DNA from: UBA6398 sp963660485
GTDB lineage: Bacteria > Bacteroidota > Bacteroidia > Bacteroidales > Bacteroidaceae
Direction of reading: 5' to 3'
Assembly (NCBI GenBank): GCA_963660485.1
Contig: CAVKYH010000007.1
Coordinates: 1 to 64,000, forward strand
DNA: 64,000 bases
Position 1 is the first letter of the stretch. Each line of letters begins with the position of its first letter. The translations under genes and the position numbers were made by a program. The notes under the pieces are model-generated. The model was not told the DNA's origin. It worked only from the letters and a program-made list of their open reading frames with translations, and ran no database searches. Of this stretch, positions 1-9,595 are shown piece by piece.

Positions 1-594
1 TGAAACAAATAGTATTATTTTGGAATAGACTATATTTCTGCATTTTTGATTTCAATTTTGGTATTTGCAACCAGTTATTTCTCAATAGTTTGTGAGTAAT
101 AAGTCAGAAATATGGTCGTAAACTTTAAGGGTACATTCTAAAGGGTGAAGATTTAACGCTTTTATTGTTTCTTAACTCGGTTGGAGTGTCAATTTAGGCG
201 TTTTCTTCTCTTTTCGGTGCAATTTCCTTTCCGTTATTCCACTTCTATTTTGGCTTACTCCTAAGCCTCTGCAAAGGTACGATATTTTTCGGATATTCGT
301 CCGTTCCATTATCATTTGTAGATTCAGTTTACGTGCCGTACTGCAATGTGTCAATAAATCAACTACACATAAAGAGGCAAGGGAATGAGAAAAAGAGATC
401 TATTATTTGGGAGGGAGTGCAGCCTTCCGCTTGACCTATTTGTTTCGACTAAAATTCATCCTCGTGAAATAAAAATAAATGATATGTGTAATAGGTTCTC
501 GAATCAAGAATACTTTTCCTTGATTTCGTCATTGCGTCACCCTAACGCCAAGGTGGTCAAAAAAACTAAATTCTAATACATTCTGTTTTAACAG
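1..594. other. AT-rich non-coding stretch at window edge
   Basis: No convincing gene is seen. Two short reading frames (minus 172-354, plus 385-576) have no recognisable motif and no matching context. On the minus strand the sequence TACCTTTG (complement of 276-283) fits the TAnnTTTG -7 element of Bacteroidota promoters, but no clear gene follows it. The stretch probably belongs to the accessory island continuing to the left of the window. Confidence 0.5.
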
Positions 595-3500
595 CTAAAT
601 GACCTCCAAATTAATTTTACCGTCATCCTTAATGTCCTTGACTTTTACTTGTATGCGCTGTTTAGGCTTAAAATCGTAGATTTGCACTCCTTTCTTTTTC
701 AAAACCGATTTGTGAACCAATCCTATGTGGTCGGATAATAATTTCACAAATAGGCCAAACGGCTTTATGTTTGTAATTACACCATCGTAGATGCCTCCTA
801 TTTCAATCTTTTGGGAATCTTGCAACACTTCCCCCGTCAGAGCATTAAGAATTTTTCCTTCTTTAGTTTTTCCTTCGATTATACCGTTTTCCACATCGTA
901 ATGGATATGGGTAAATGTTCCTATTTTACGAAATGAACCATCAACAAGCAATCTATCGTTATACGAATGCAAACAATAATACACCTCGTCCTCAAGTTGT
1001 GTCACTTTACTTATGTTTGTAGCGTTATACGTTTTCTTAGAAAGTATGTTTGTACAATAACTCTCCCCCTTGTTGCGACATAGAACAATGTTCTCGAATA
1101 CCATGTCCATATAATTAAATTTCGGGTAGAGCAAACACTCTCCGTCGGGTGTGTAAAGTCCTTGCAATGTAACCGTTTGTGTGTTCCAGCCTCGTCCGTA
1201 TTCCTTCATGCGTTCCGCAATCACATACCCATCTTTTTCGTAAGCAGCAGAGAGATGGTCAGTCTTTTCCTTTCCGGACAAGTCATATAAAAGGATTTTG
1301 TTCTCATTATCGAGACAATGTTCGTCTTTCGATAACAATAAGTAGTCATTGAAGTATGAAACTTCTCCTTTTACGGTTTTGATGAATGCTCCTTCCGCCG
1401 AAATAATGTCGTGCCCGTTTCCGATAAAGACCCCGTTGGGCAATCGCTCCAAAGACTCGTATTTGCATGAAATGATTTCCGTCCCATCTGCCGCGTCTAT
1501 GCCATACAAGCTAAAGCAGGATGTCTTCTTCACCCCGTTGGCATACACCTCCGCCACTTCCTTTACGCGGTTTCCGTTGATGTCTACCTTCCCCGAACGG
1601 TTGTATTCTTTCGCTTCAGCCACACCGTCTTCAGAGAAGATACCTATCTCACTGACATCGTTGAACCAAGGTAGAAACAGCGAGAAATCCGGATTCAGCC
1701 ACACGTGATGTCTATTCCAATAGTCATATCTTTCTTGTTCTAGAAATAATTCTATGATTCCGTCTTGTCGAATATTGATGGATGTTGCGTTCCAAAATAG
1801 AGGAATCAACGCCCGTCCTTCAGTATCGTATAAGGCGAAATAGCTAAGCCCTTTGGTGACGCTGATTTGTTTCTTCTTTTCACAAATGATATACTTTCCC
1901 TCTGCATGAATCTCGTGGAACTCAAAGGGTACTACCACATCAATGCTACCGACAGAAGTTTTTCTGTATACTCCTTTTAGTTGATTAGTATTGGATTTGT
2001 AAGCATATAGTCCCACAAAGAGATTGTCCATCAAAGCATATTCTTCCGTTATGCTCTTGGAATCTACCGTCGTACCGCCTTCATAGTGAAGTAAGCCTTC
2101 TGCATCTACGCACCCCACCTTTCCGTCCAATTCAAACTCCACCGGATAATTCTCAGCTCCTGTCTTGCGCATTTTGTATGAAACAGGAGTCAGCGGACGG
2201 TTGTCGTATGTCAGGCATTGCATACCATACCCATAGGGAGATGCAATAATGAAGTTATCGAAAACAGCATCTATGTTGTTGGCTTTAATCTTCATCGGCA
2301 GCATCTTACCTTCCTTTATCAAAGTCCAATTCTCCACCCACTTGTGCGCTATTATTTCCTGCTGCAAATGTTCATTACAAACATACGTTCCGTTAAAGTG
2401 ATATATGGTCTTGAATTGGTGCTCTTCGCCCAATATGATATTTCCACTATAGTCGATAATACATTTGTATTCATCCCTATATGGTTCCTTGGATGCAGCA
2501 ATCAACTCACCTTTAGCCCCGGCCTCCAAGTATTTATAACCGGATAGAAGAGGAGCGGTGTCATGCAAGTTGTACAAGTTGTACCGCTGTTCTTTTCGGG
2601 TGATTATGTAATCGGTCGAGATAGGTACGATGGAATCAAACTGCGGAGTAAGCACTTCATGCCCCTCATTGTCGAATAGTCCGAACACAATGCACTTGGA
2701 AATATAATTCGCATACGCGAATCTCTCTTCCGTTGATTGCGTTTTATAGAAACCATAATCTGCAGGTATCACATTGTCAAATGCCAGGGGGACGATGGTC
2801 TTGCCCTGAAGAGTCATCACTCCCATGCTCCCTTCGCGCCTTACGAGAATGCAGTCCTCTGATATATATTCTATTTCACTATATTGTGGAGCAAGCATTT
2901 CAACACCCGATTTGTGCAGTCCTAAAAGTTTGTCTCCCTGCATCACGAGATTCACCTCACTGTCCATCTTACTATATATGTATCCATCTTGATGCAGCAT
3001 ATAGGCTCGGCCCTTTATGGTAATAGTCCCAGCTGCAATATCTACTTGTTCTATCTCTACGGTTTGTCGGTTTGGGAATACCAAGAACTTCATACATTGT
3101 CTATTGTAACCGCCTCTTTTCTTGAAATGAAACGTAAGCAGATAGAATCCCCACCGTATGTTCTCAAGCTGATACTCATCTGTTGTGGACACCGTTTTTA
3201 GGATGGAGCTCGAACCCCATATTCGCCATTCCTTTTTAGAGGCAATAAGATAGATGTCATCAGCTAAGTGCTTGATGAAGCTGCAAACGCAAGGGATGAC
3301 GATACCTCCGGCACGATTGGCCAGTCCCCATCGGCGAGCTTTCTTCACGTCGAACATTCCGAGCTGCATGTTCCATTCTACGTCCGAATATATAGGTGCC
3401 GTCAGCGTTTGTGAGTGATACATGAATCCCCATGCACCATTCTTCTCGTACACACTCGCTCGTTCCTGCTTCTCGATGATTTCCTGCTTTATTCTTTCTA

Positions 3501-4464
3501 TGCGCACACACTCAGCTTGTTGCAGATCCAGTTCCCGTTGCTTCCGGTCCATCAGCCCTTGCAACAGCTCTGCGCGCGAGCGTTCCAGTTCCTCAAGACG
3601 AAGTTTTACTGCAGGATTTGCCTTATAGTAAATCTCGTCGGCATCCACATAGTAAGGTTTGAAGTTCTCTGTGTCATATTTCAGTTGCTCAAGCGAAATG
3701 TATTCAGCTTCCGAGAAACTACCGTCGGCATCCAGCCATTGACAACACAACACCAGTTCTCCGCGTTCGCGCGATAGCTCCTGTGCTTTTTTGTCCAAGA
3801 TGAAGACATTGCGCTTGTTGGCGTAATAGATGTCCTTGCACATCATGTTGTGCAAGTTTACATATTCCTTGTTGTCGTCAAAGTTGAACACCCATACGAT
3901 GAAGTATCCATTCAGTCGGTAGAATATGTCACGGTCTACTACAACGCTCAGGAACGTGGTGGACAGTTGTAGTTCGAACACTATATTCATCCCCTTGTAT
4001 TGCGCTTGCACGTCCGGTCTGCGCCAGTTCATATAAGGCAACTGGCTGTCAATCCGTTTCTCTATCTGTACCCCGTCGATACCCATTTCCCTGCTTTTCT
4101 CGTCTTGCAGCACATCGGCTATCAAGTGCTTCAGTTCCTGATGGCGCTTGCTCTCGTTCACCTTTCCGTATTTTCTGATTTCAATTTCCTCCTTGGTGAG
4201 TTGCGTCGTGGTCTTGATGGGGCAGTCTTCGCTGTCATACAGATGCGAGAAATATGAAACCACGCCACGCTGGCACTTCCGTCCGCAGAGCTTAAGCATC
4301 TGGTGACAGTAGGGGCAAATCAAACGCGGCTTTCCCATTAGGATAGACTCTTCCAATGCACGTCTCCAGTGCATCAGTTCATGTTCCGACTTACTCAAAA
4401 ACTCGTTGGCTTGGTATATCTGTTCCTCTTTTATGTCGAAGACTTCATTAATTGTGTATTCCAT
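595..4464 (-). CDS. CoiA-like nuclease / WG-repeat / S1-domain fusion protein (DUF6035-like)
   Basis: Large cytoplasmic protein of about 1289 residues in three parts. Counting from an upstream ATG at 4485, the N-terminal 200 residues carry a zinc-ribbon-like cluster (C57, C60, H81, C88) and a restriction-enzyme-fold signature (R156-P-D158, then E171-L-Q173 with a downstream arginine), the layout of the CoiA/DUF6035 nucleases. The middle, about residues 350-1220, is a long series of degenerate WG-type repeats, recognisable as alternating phrases such as ASPYGYGM and TPQFDSIVP. The last 70 residues form an S1/OB RNA-binding domain (GGIYDGVITNIKPFGLFV). The start at 4464 is preferred because the seven residues before it look like read-through of an AT-rich spacer. 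It lies 26 bp downstream of the DUF6236 gene and is probably co-transcribed. A nucleic-acid-targeting function is inferred from the domains; no specific role is known to me. Confidence 0.75.
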   Translation of the reverse strand: MEYTINEVFDIKEEQIYQANEFLSKSEHELMHWRRALEESILMGKPRLICPYCHQMLKLCGRKCQRGVVSYFSHLYDSEDCPIKTTTQLTKEEIEIRKYGKVNESKRHQELKHLIADVLQDEKSREMGIDGVQIEKRIDSQLPYMNWRRPDVQAQYKGMNIVFELQLSTTFLSVVVDRDIFYRLNGYFIVWVFNFDDNKEYVNLHNMMCKDIYYANKRNVFILDKKAQELSRERGELVLCCQWLDADGSFSEAEYISLEQLKYDTENFKPYYVDADEIYYKANPAVKLRLEELERSRAELLQGLMDRKQRELDLQQAECVRIERIKQEIIEKQERASVYEKNGAWGFMYHSQTLTAPIYSDVEWNMQLGMFDVKKARRWGLANRAGGIVIPCVCSFIKHLADDIYLIASKKEWRIWGSSSILKTVSTTDEYQLENIRWGFYLLTFHFKKRGGYNRQCMKFLVFPNRQTVEIEQVDIAAGTITIKGRAYMLHQDGYIYSKMDSEVNLVMQGDKLLGLHKSGVEMLAPQYSEIEYISEDCILVRREGSMGVMTLQGKTIVPLAFDNVIPADYGFYKTQSTEERFAYANYISKCIVFGLFDNEGHEVLTPQFDSIVPISTDYIITRKEQRYNLYNLHDTAPLLSGYKYLEAGAKGELIAASKEPYRDEYKCIIDYSGNIILGEEHQFKTIYHFNGTYVCNEHLQQEIIAHKWVENWTLIKEGKMLPMKIKANNIDAVFDNFIIASPYGYGMQCLTYDNRPLTPVSYKMRKTGAENYPVEFELDGKVGCVDAEGLLHYEGGTTVDSKSITEEYALMDNLFVGLYAYKSNTNQLKGVYRKTSVGSIDVVVPFEFHEIHAEGKYIICEKKKQISVTKGLSYFALYDTEGRALIPLFWNATSINIRQDGIIELFLEQERYDYWNRHHVWLNPDFSLFLPWFNDVSEIGIFSEDGVAEAKEYNRSGKVDINGNRVKEVAEVYANGVKKTSCFSLYGIDAADGTEIISCKYESLERLPNGVFIGNGHDIISAEGAFIKTVKGEVSYFNDYLLLSKDEHCLDNENKILLYDLSGKEKTDHLSAAYEKDGYVIAERMKEYGRGWNTQTVTLQGLYTPDGECLLYPKFNYMDMVFENIVLCRNKGESYCTNILSKKTYNATNISKVTQLEDEVYYCLHSYNDRLLVDGSFRKIGTFTHIHYDVENGIIEGKTKEGKILNALTGEVLQDSQKIEIGGIYDGVITNIKPFGLFVKLLSDHIGLVHKSVLKKKGVQIYDFKPKQRIQVKVKDIKDDGKINLEVI

Positions 4465-4490
4465 ATTATAAAAGAATAGTAACAAGACTC

Positions 4491-5543
4491 TTAATCATTA
4501 ATAAACTCATCTAATCGTGTATAGCTTTGCCATGTAACATTTTTGCAAAGTTTGTCTATATCGATTAAATATGATGAATATGAAGGATCTCTATTCTTTT
4601 TCGTTCTATGAAAATCAAGATATGAGCATATTGCTCCTATTGTAAGACTACCTGCAATTGAAGCCGTGTTAAACGGATCTTTAACAAGGGCTGCAAAAGT
4701 ACCTAAAGCCGTAAGTGAAACTGGAACTCCTGTTGTTATAGCCAAACCTGCTATTTCTCCCCATTTATCCATACTCTTTTTGTATTGCTCTTTCGAGTCT
4801 AACAAATCATTTATAAAATCCATTTCTACCTGCCCAGCATATTGAAGATTCGAAATTCTTGCAAGATGACTAGTCAAATCATCAAATTTATCTCTCAATA
4901 GATTTCGCTCATCTTTTCTTTTGTTGATAAAAGAGATAAGATTATATGAACTCACTTCACCGATATTCTGCGGCACAACATCCTCTAATGTAATAGAGCA
5001 AAAGAACCCTTTTGCCGTAGGGTCTTGAAGGAAATCACCAAAATTCGCATTTTCACAGAAATAAGGATTGATTGACCACGCATCAAAATCATCTGTCCCT
5101 CTGTTAAGATTACGTATTCTTGCAACAACTTGCGACAATTTGAACATATACCCTCTTGCTAATTCTTTTGATAAATGAAGCCATTTGTTTTCGTCAATAA
5201 AGTGTTTTCCAATTAAATCAAGATACGGATATAGTCTATTGTCGATTTTTCCTGGATGAATTCTATCTTCATCCGAGGGGATAAGACCTGCAGGCATACG
5301 ATTCTCTATCTTGTCGCAAAGTTTTAGAAATTCATCAAAAGTATCCTCTCTATCCTTGTCATCCAATTTAATATTTCTAACCAAGTCTGCATCAACTAAT
5401 GCTTTAATTTCATCACTATCATTTGGAGTATAACCTTCAGGAACAATTCTATAAACATGATTCCAAAGTAACAAACAGGATTTTACCCATGCTTCATTTT
5501 GGAATTCAATATGAGGATAATACAATATTGAATCTGGTTTCAT
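4491..5543 (-). CDS. DUF6236 family protein
   Basis: Protein of 350 residues that resembles the uncharacterised DUF6236 family, beginning with the phrase ILYYPHIEFQNEAW. No catalytic motif is visible. Residues about 265-310 are hydrophobic (AGLAITTGVPVSLTALG and a following glycine/alanine-rich stretch) and could form one or two membrane helices; the rest is soluble and charged. The gene is more AT-rich by eye than the chromosomal genes to the right, which fits an acquired cassette. It stands just upstream of the CoiA-like/WG/S1 gene on the same strand and the two probably form one transcript. The function is unknown; co-occurrence with a nuclease-like protein in a mobilisable island makes a defence or stress role possible, but that is inference. 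Confidence 0.65.
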   Translation of the reverse strand: MKPDSILYYPHIEFQNEAWVKSCLLLWNHVYRIVPEGYTPNDSDEIKALVDADLVRNIKLDDKDREDTFDEFLKLCDKIENRMPAGLIPSDEDRIHPGKIDNRLYPYLDLIGKHFIDENKWLHLSKELARGYMFKLSQVVARIRNLNRGTDDFDAWSINPYFCENANFGDFLQDPTAKGFFCSITLEDVVPQNIGEVSSYNLISFINKRKDERNLLRDKFDDLTSHLARISNLQYAGQVEMDFINDLLDSKEQYKKSMDKWGEIAGLAITTGVPVSLTALGTFAALVKDPFNTASIAGSLTIGAICSYLDFHRTKKNRDPSYSSYLIDIDKLCKNVTWQSYTRLDEFIND

Positions 5544-6328
5544 ATTATAACTATATATTTTTTCGTTCTGCTTATTGCCTAGTACAGCTTAGTTATTCTT
5601 TGTTTACTCTTCTGTTCCCGTTCGAAGCGGAAGTTCTTTGCCAAACGCTTCCATTTCGTCTGCAACCACTTTCTTTAATTCCTCCTGCGGAACAATCAGT
5701 TGATAGTCGGCAACACCGATGGGCTTACCCATATCTTCTAAAGCAAGCTCCACTTCCACACGGTCTTTCTCAGCACACAGAATAATGCCGATAGAACGGT
5801 TCTCGTCCTCTCTGCGCTCTAAACGGTCGAGCAATGACAGATAGTAATTCATCTTACCTGCATATTCCGGCTTGAACTCGCCAATCTTCAAATCAATGGC
5901 TACAAGACAATGCAGACCACGATGGAAGAAAAGCATATCGACCTTGCTCCGCTTGCCGTTATACTCAAGCACATACTGATTTCCAAGATAGGTGAAACCT
6001 TTGCCAAGTTCCAAAAGGAAATGCTTGACTTTTTCCACCAATCGGGTTTCCAGTTCCGTTTCCAAGATAGGGTCTTTTATACCAAGAAAGCCGAGATTAT
6101 AACCGCTCTTGAACACCTCATTGGCAAACATCGCTTGCGTGGCAGGCAGTGTCTGCTCGAAATTGTTATCCAAAAGATTCGCTCTTCCTTGTGTGCATTT
6201 TAAGGGAAATGGCACTGGATAACAGGTCACGATTCCAACCTTTTGACAGGGTTTCTTGGGCATAATACGAAATGGCATTATCATCCTCACCGAACTTGCG
6301 CATCAATTTCAATGTATGTCCCCACGGC

Positions 6329-6355
6329 AAAACTGCGACAGCCTGTCGCAGTTTT
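6329..6355. repeat. 27-bp perfect palindrome inside the YhcG-like gene
   Basis: Thirteen-base arms AAAACTGCGACAG and CTGTCGCAGTTTT flank a single C. It lies in the coding sequence, where it specifies LRQAVAV just before the LPWGH motif. Its 19-bp core is identical to the palindrome at 6587-6605. Confidence 0.9.
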
Positions 6356-6586
6356 GGATCGCTCTCACAAAAACGCTCATAAAACTTCTTCATGTCCCAC
6401 AGATTTCTCGGAGATACTCCCATTTGTGGGTAGCGTTGTTTTAAGTCATAGGACAAGCGGTTTACAACACCACTTCCATGCTTGCTTTCAAGTTTTCGGT
6501 CGTGAAGCATTTTCCGATTTCCCAATGGGCAGAACCGATGGCAGAGCATATTGTTGTAGCTACCATTGTTCTTGTCCTGTCAATAA

Positions 6587-6605
6587 CTGCGACAGCCTGT
6601 CGCAG
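6587..6605. repeat. 19-bp palindrome, second copy inside the YhcG-like gene
   Basis: Nine-base arms CTGCGACAG and CTGTCGCAG flank a single C, identical to the core of the palindrome at 6329-6355. It is read in the same phase and again specifies LRQAVAV, near the N-terminus of the same protein. Confidence 0.9.
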
Positions 6606-6741
6606 AATTGCCTCATATTCGGATTCTTGTATGTTTGTAATGTTAGCCATATTTTTCTCTATTTCGTTTACAAAGTTACTCTTTTTTATTCGGTTATACG
6701 TCAAAATCTTACGATTATCATCACTGGCATATCATTATCGC

Positions 6742-8207
6742 TTATCTTCTTATTGAGAAGCCCCTCTTTTGCTGATAGTCATAATGCCCATCCACCACAT
6801 TATCAACCTCTCGTTTGGCTTTGATTTGCTCCCGACTGTCCAAATCTCCCTTTTGCTTGGCTGTGAAGTACAGGAAATCCCCGGCTGCACGATGCGATTG
6901 TCTATCATCCCCGAACAGGTTAAGCGCATCCTTGATGTCCGACACTTGCTCGGTGTCAAAACGGGGTTTGTAATAATCCTTTGCCAAACGGATGATGCCG
7001 TTTACCGCCTTGCGGAAGATGTCGCTCGTTTTGAGCAGCAAGAAACTGAGACAACCGATAAGATGATTCTGCCATGCAATCCGATTTTTGAGCCTTGTGG
7101 TCTCTTGGGTATGCTCTGCCTCCTTACGGTTCAATTCGGCTTGGTGCTTACCATCCAGCTTCATCAGTTCTCGTTGATGGTCGCTCTGCATAGTCTGAAT
7201 TTTACCCTGCAACCGCTCAATGGTTTCCTCGTGCGTGGAAATCTCGTCACGCAAATCCTCGATTTCTCCTTTCAGGGCTTTAGGCTACCCGTAGCCCAAT
7301 CGACAGCGGCACTCAGAAGCTCGCTTCCTTTCTCCTTGTTGAGTTTGGAGCGTTTCTCGCTGATAGCCTTGTCTAGCTCTTCACTTTGTTGCTGCTTTTG
7401 ATGGGCTTGCTCTATGAAGGAGTTAGTAGCACTTTCTGCCTCCTGCATCTTTTGATTCGCCTGTTCCAACTGGTACTCACGGTATAGCCTTGTGGCATTA
7501 AGGCGGTTCATCTCCTTTTTCTGTTTCTCTATGATGAAGTCATTACGCTCCAAATGTTCCTTGCCTGTCTCGGCTTTGGATTTCCCTCGCGTCATAGAGA
7601 GCAAATCGGCAGCCAAGGTCTGCATCTCCGTCATATCCTCGTCATTGAGCTTTCGGCTCTTGCCCGTGTCGTGGTCCATCCAATCGAATACGATATGAGC
7701 ATGGTAGTTCGGTTTGAACCACTTGCCATTGATTTGGAAACTCTCTTTGTCCTCGGCTTCGGGCTGTCCGCCCAGCCAGTGCCCCTCGTCCTTGTGCAGG
7801 AAGATTTGAAGCGGAGTGATACCCCAACGCTGTTGGCATTCCTCGCCAAACTTACGCACATCTGCCAGTGTGGTGTCCGGTCTGATGAGAAGCACTCCCT
7901 TACGGATGGGCGAGCACCCTGCCACTTTGGTGATTTTACCGCTCTTGCTTTTGCGCTCACGCTCTTTCTCCTGCATGGCACGACCAGTCTTTTCTTTAAC
8001 CATCTGCTTGATGTGGTCGTAGTGCGCCTGCAGGTCAGGGTTGCCGAATTCTTGGTTTATCCACTGCTCGTTGTCGGCAGAGAGTTCGGGCACGATGTAG
8101 ATTTTGAACTCGCCGATGTTACGCATGTACTCGGCAGTTCTTCGGTTATGAGCCTCACTTGATTTGACATTGCAGGACTTGATATGTATGCTTGATTTTG
8201 TTGCCAT
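6742..8207 (-). pseudogene. MobV-type relaxase (mobilisation protein), frameshifted
   Basis: The intact protein would start conjugal transfer of a mobilisable element by nicking at oriT. The first frame (7272-8207, 311 residues) has the MobV relaxase features: an N-terminal HNRR (residues 20-23), the HKDEGH motif (138-143) and the metal-binding HAH in NYHAHIVFDW (169 and 171), followed by a coiled-coil region. It ends early after SLKP. The next frame resumes at once with ALKGEIEDLRDE and continues the coiled coil for about 180 more residues to 6742, so a single-base shift near 7270 splits the gene. The relaxase domain itself is intact. Similar Mob proteins occur in Bacteroides mobilisable units. 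No integrase or partner Mob gene is in view. The split could also be a sequencing error. Confidence 0.8.
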
Positions 8208-8694
8208 CTTCTTAAAATTTGATTTGGGTTATTTTACTGAATTCATTTGCTCGCTCATAACCGTACAGGGTTCTTAGGGGTGTCACTATATCATCCGCAG
8301 GCACTCGGAATAGGGCCACGGATGTGGATATTTTGAGTATTTCCATTATAGTATTAACAAACTGTACATTTTTATGATATAAAAGGTAGTTGTATTATCA
8401 ACGCAAATTTACAGATTTTTTATTGTACATGGCCTTCTATTAATAAACTCAGATATAACAAAATATTACTTGTTTAAGAATATTGTGGTTTTATACTCTC
8501 CCATCCATGTATCAACAGATGAAACTTTCATCTTGTACATTTTTTCCATCATTTCATATATGTCTTATACAAAGTTTCTTCCATATAGATATTTCATCCG
8601 AACTTTGCATAAGATAAGTTGTGGCTCGGCATAACACTCAAGCAAGTTTGATGTTCTGCACTTGCCTTGCATTTTTTACAAGAGAAAGAAAATT
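8208..8694. other. Non-coding gap upstream of the relaxase; possible oriT
   Basis: No gene is seen. The first half lies directly upstream of the relaxase start, the usual position of an origin of transfer. It holds a short inverted repeat, CATCCG at about 8290 and CGGATG at about 8318, around a GC-richer patch. The second half is AT-rich and contains no clear promoter consensus for the DUF4846 gene. The oriT idea rests only on position. Confidence 0.35.
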
Positions 8695-9453
8695 ATGAAG
8701 AAAGTATTTAAAGTTATTGGAGTCTTGGTTTTGGTCGGTTTGATTGCATGTGGCATCGTGTGGTGGTATTCACGTACAAGCAATCCGTGGAATGCACAAA
8801 CAGTAGGCGACATCTCCACACCAGTGGGCTACACTCGGGTTGAAAGCACTGCTGCAGAATTTTACCGCAGTCTGCCACTTAAGAAGAAAGGCAGTAAAGT
8901 GCAGCTCTATACAGGAGGTGATGCGCAGTTCCAGTTTCTCTCGACCGGTGTAATTGATATGCCTATACTAAGCAACTCGGAGCAGTGTGCCGACATGACC
9001 ATGAGGCTAAGGGCTGAGTATCTGTTCAGCCGGGGACGTTACTCGGAGATACGTTTCCGTGATGTAAATGGAAATACATTGCAATATCATGGCGGAGTCT
9101 CGCACAAAGCACTGGAGAAATTCCTGAAGAGAGCCTACGGTGTGTGCAGCACGTTTTCTGTAAGCCGCGAAACGACGCCACGCCCGATAAGTGAGGTGCA
9201 ACCAGGTGATGTTCTCGTCTATCCAGCCCGCAAGCTGGAGGGAATGGGGCATGCCTTGATTGTGATTGACGTGGCTCGAAACGGCAAGAAAGTCGCCATT
9301 ATGTGTGCCGAGGGCAATACGCCTGCACGTGAATTGCACATCGTGAGAAATCTTAACCCCATACAAAATCCTTGGTTCTTTTTTGACGGTGACGAAAGTA
9401 TGCTGTGGGTATCGGTGTTCCATTTTGGCAAAGACGAGTTGAGACATTATTGA
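8695..9453 (+). CDS. DUF4846 domain-containing membrane-anchored or secreted protein
   Basis: Protein of 252 residues. A start at 8662 is possible, but ATG at 8695 gives a clean signal or anchor sequence (MKKVFKVIGVLVLVGLIACG) and follows AAGAGAAAGAAAATT. The mature part matches my memory of the DUF4846 family: an N-terminal GYTRVESTAAEFYRSLPL segment, a central SEQCADMTMRLRAEYLF segment, and a C-terminal region with QPGDVLVYP and GHALIVIDVA that resembles a papain/NlpC-like or permuted hydrolase fold, with H and D/N residues that might be catalytic. It probably acts outside the cytoplasmic membrane; the activity is unknown. It is the last gene before the tRNA-Ser and reads toward it. Confidence 0.7.
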   Translation: MKKVFKVIGVLVLVGLIACGIVWWYSRTSNPWNAQTVGDISTPVGYTRVESTAAEFYRSLPLKKKGSKVQLYTGGDAQFQFLSTGVIDMPILSNSEQCADMTMRLRAEYLFSRGRYSEIRFRDVNGNTLQYHGGVSHKALEKFLKRAYGVCSTFSVSRETTPRPISEVQPGDVLVYPARKLEGMGHALIVIDVARNGKKVAIMCAEGNTPARELHIVRNLNPIQNPWFFFDGDESMLWVSVFHFGKDELRHY

Positions 9454-9518
9454 TATCTTACAATAAAAGTATTTCCAAGAGAAGATTTTGTTCCTATAAA
9501 AAATGATATTGCGCAAAG

Positions 9519-9542
9519 GGGGACTACTTCAGGGGACTACTT
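9519..9542. repeat. Tandem 11-bp repeat next to tRNA-Ser
   Basis: GGGGACTACTT occurs twice with a 13-bp period (9519-9529 and 9532-9542) between the DUF4846 gene and the tRNA-Ser terminator. It lies at the presumed island/chromosome junction and could be part of a recombination site; that is inference. Confidence 0.6.
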
Positions 9543-9545
9543 AAA

Positions 9546-9591
9546 AGCATAAAAAGAAAGAGTCCTGTAAATCTTTGATTTACAGGACTCT
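9546..9591 (-). terminator. Rho-independent terminator of tRNA-Ser
   Basis: Perfect hairpin with 15-bp arms (AGAGTCCTGTAAATC) and loop TTT at 9559-9591. On the minus strand it is followed by a T-rich run (complement of 9551-9558). It sits 5 bases past the tRNA 3' end. Confidence 0.85.
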
Positions 9592-9595
9592 GCTG

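Larger units (their letters stand above)
5604..6650 (-). pseudogene. YhcG-family (DUF1016, PDDEXK nuclease) gene, two frameshifts
   Basis: Three overlapping minus-strand frames together make one YhcG-type protein of about 345 residues, the usual family length. The N-terminal part (start ATG at 6650) ends in HWEIGK near 6510, the middle frame continues with MLHDRKL through the family hallmarks LPWGHTLKLM and GWNRDLL, and near 6195 reading returns to the first frame for the PDDEXK nuclease domain (SKVDMLFF, then VAIDLKIGEF with D, D-x-K). The first shift fits loss of one A from a short A-run; the second compensates. An intact gene would encode a predicted nuclease of the restriction-enzyme fold often found beside restriction or mobile loci. 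Both breaks could be real decay or sequencing errors. The same 19-bp palindrome occurs in the coding sequence in both halves. Confidence 0.8.

Noticed and set aside
172..354. Small minus-strand gene at the window edge
   Set aside because: It has no recognisable motif or supporting context, and the only promoter-like element lies inside it.
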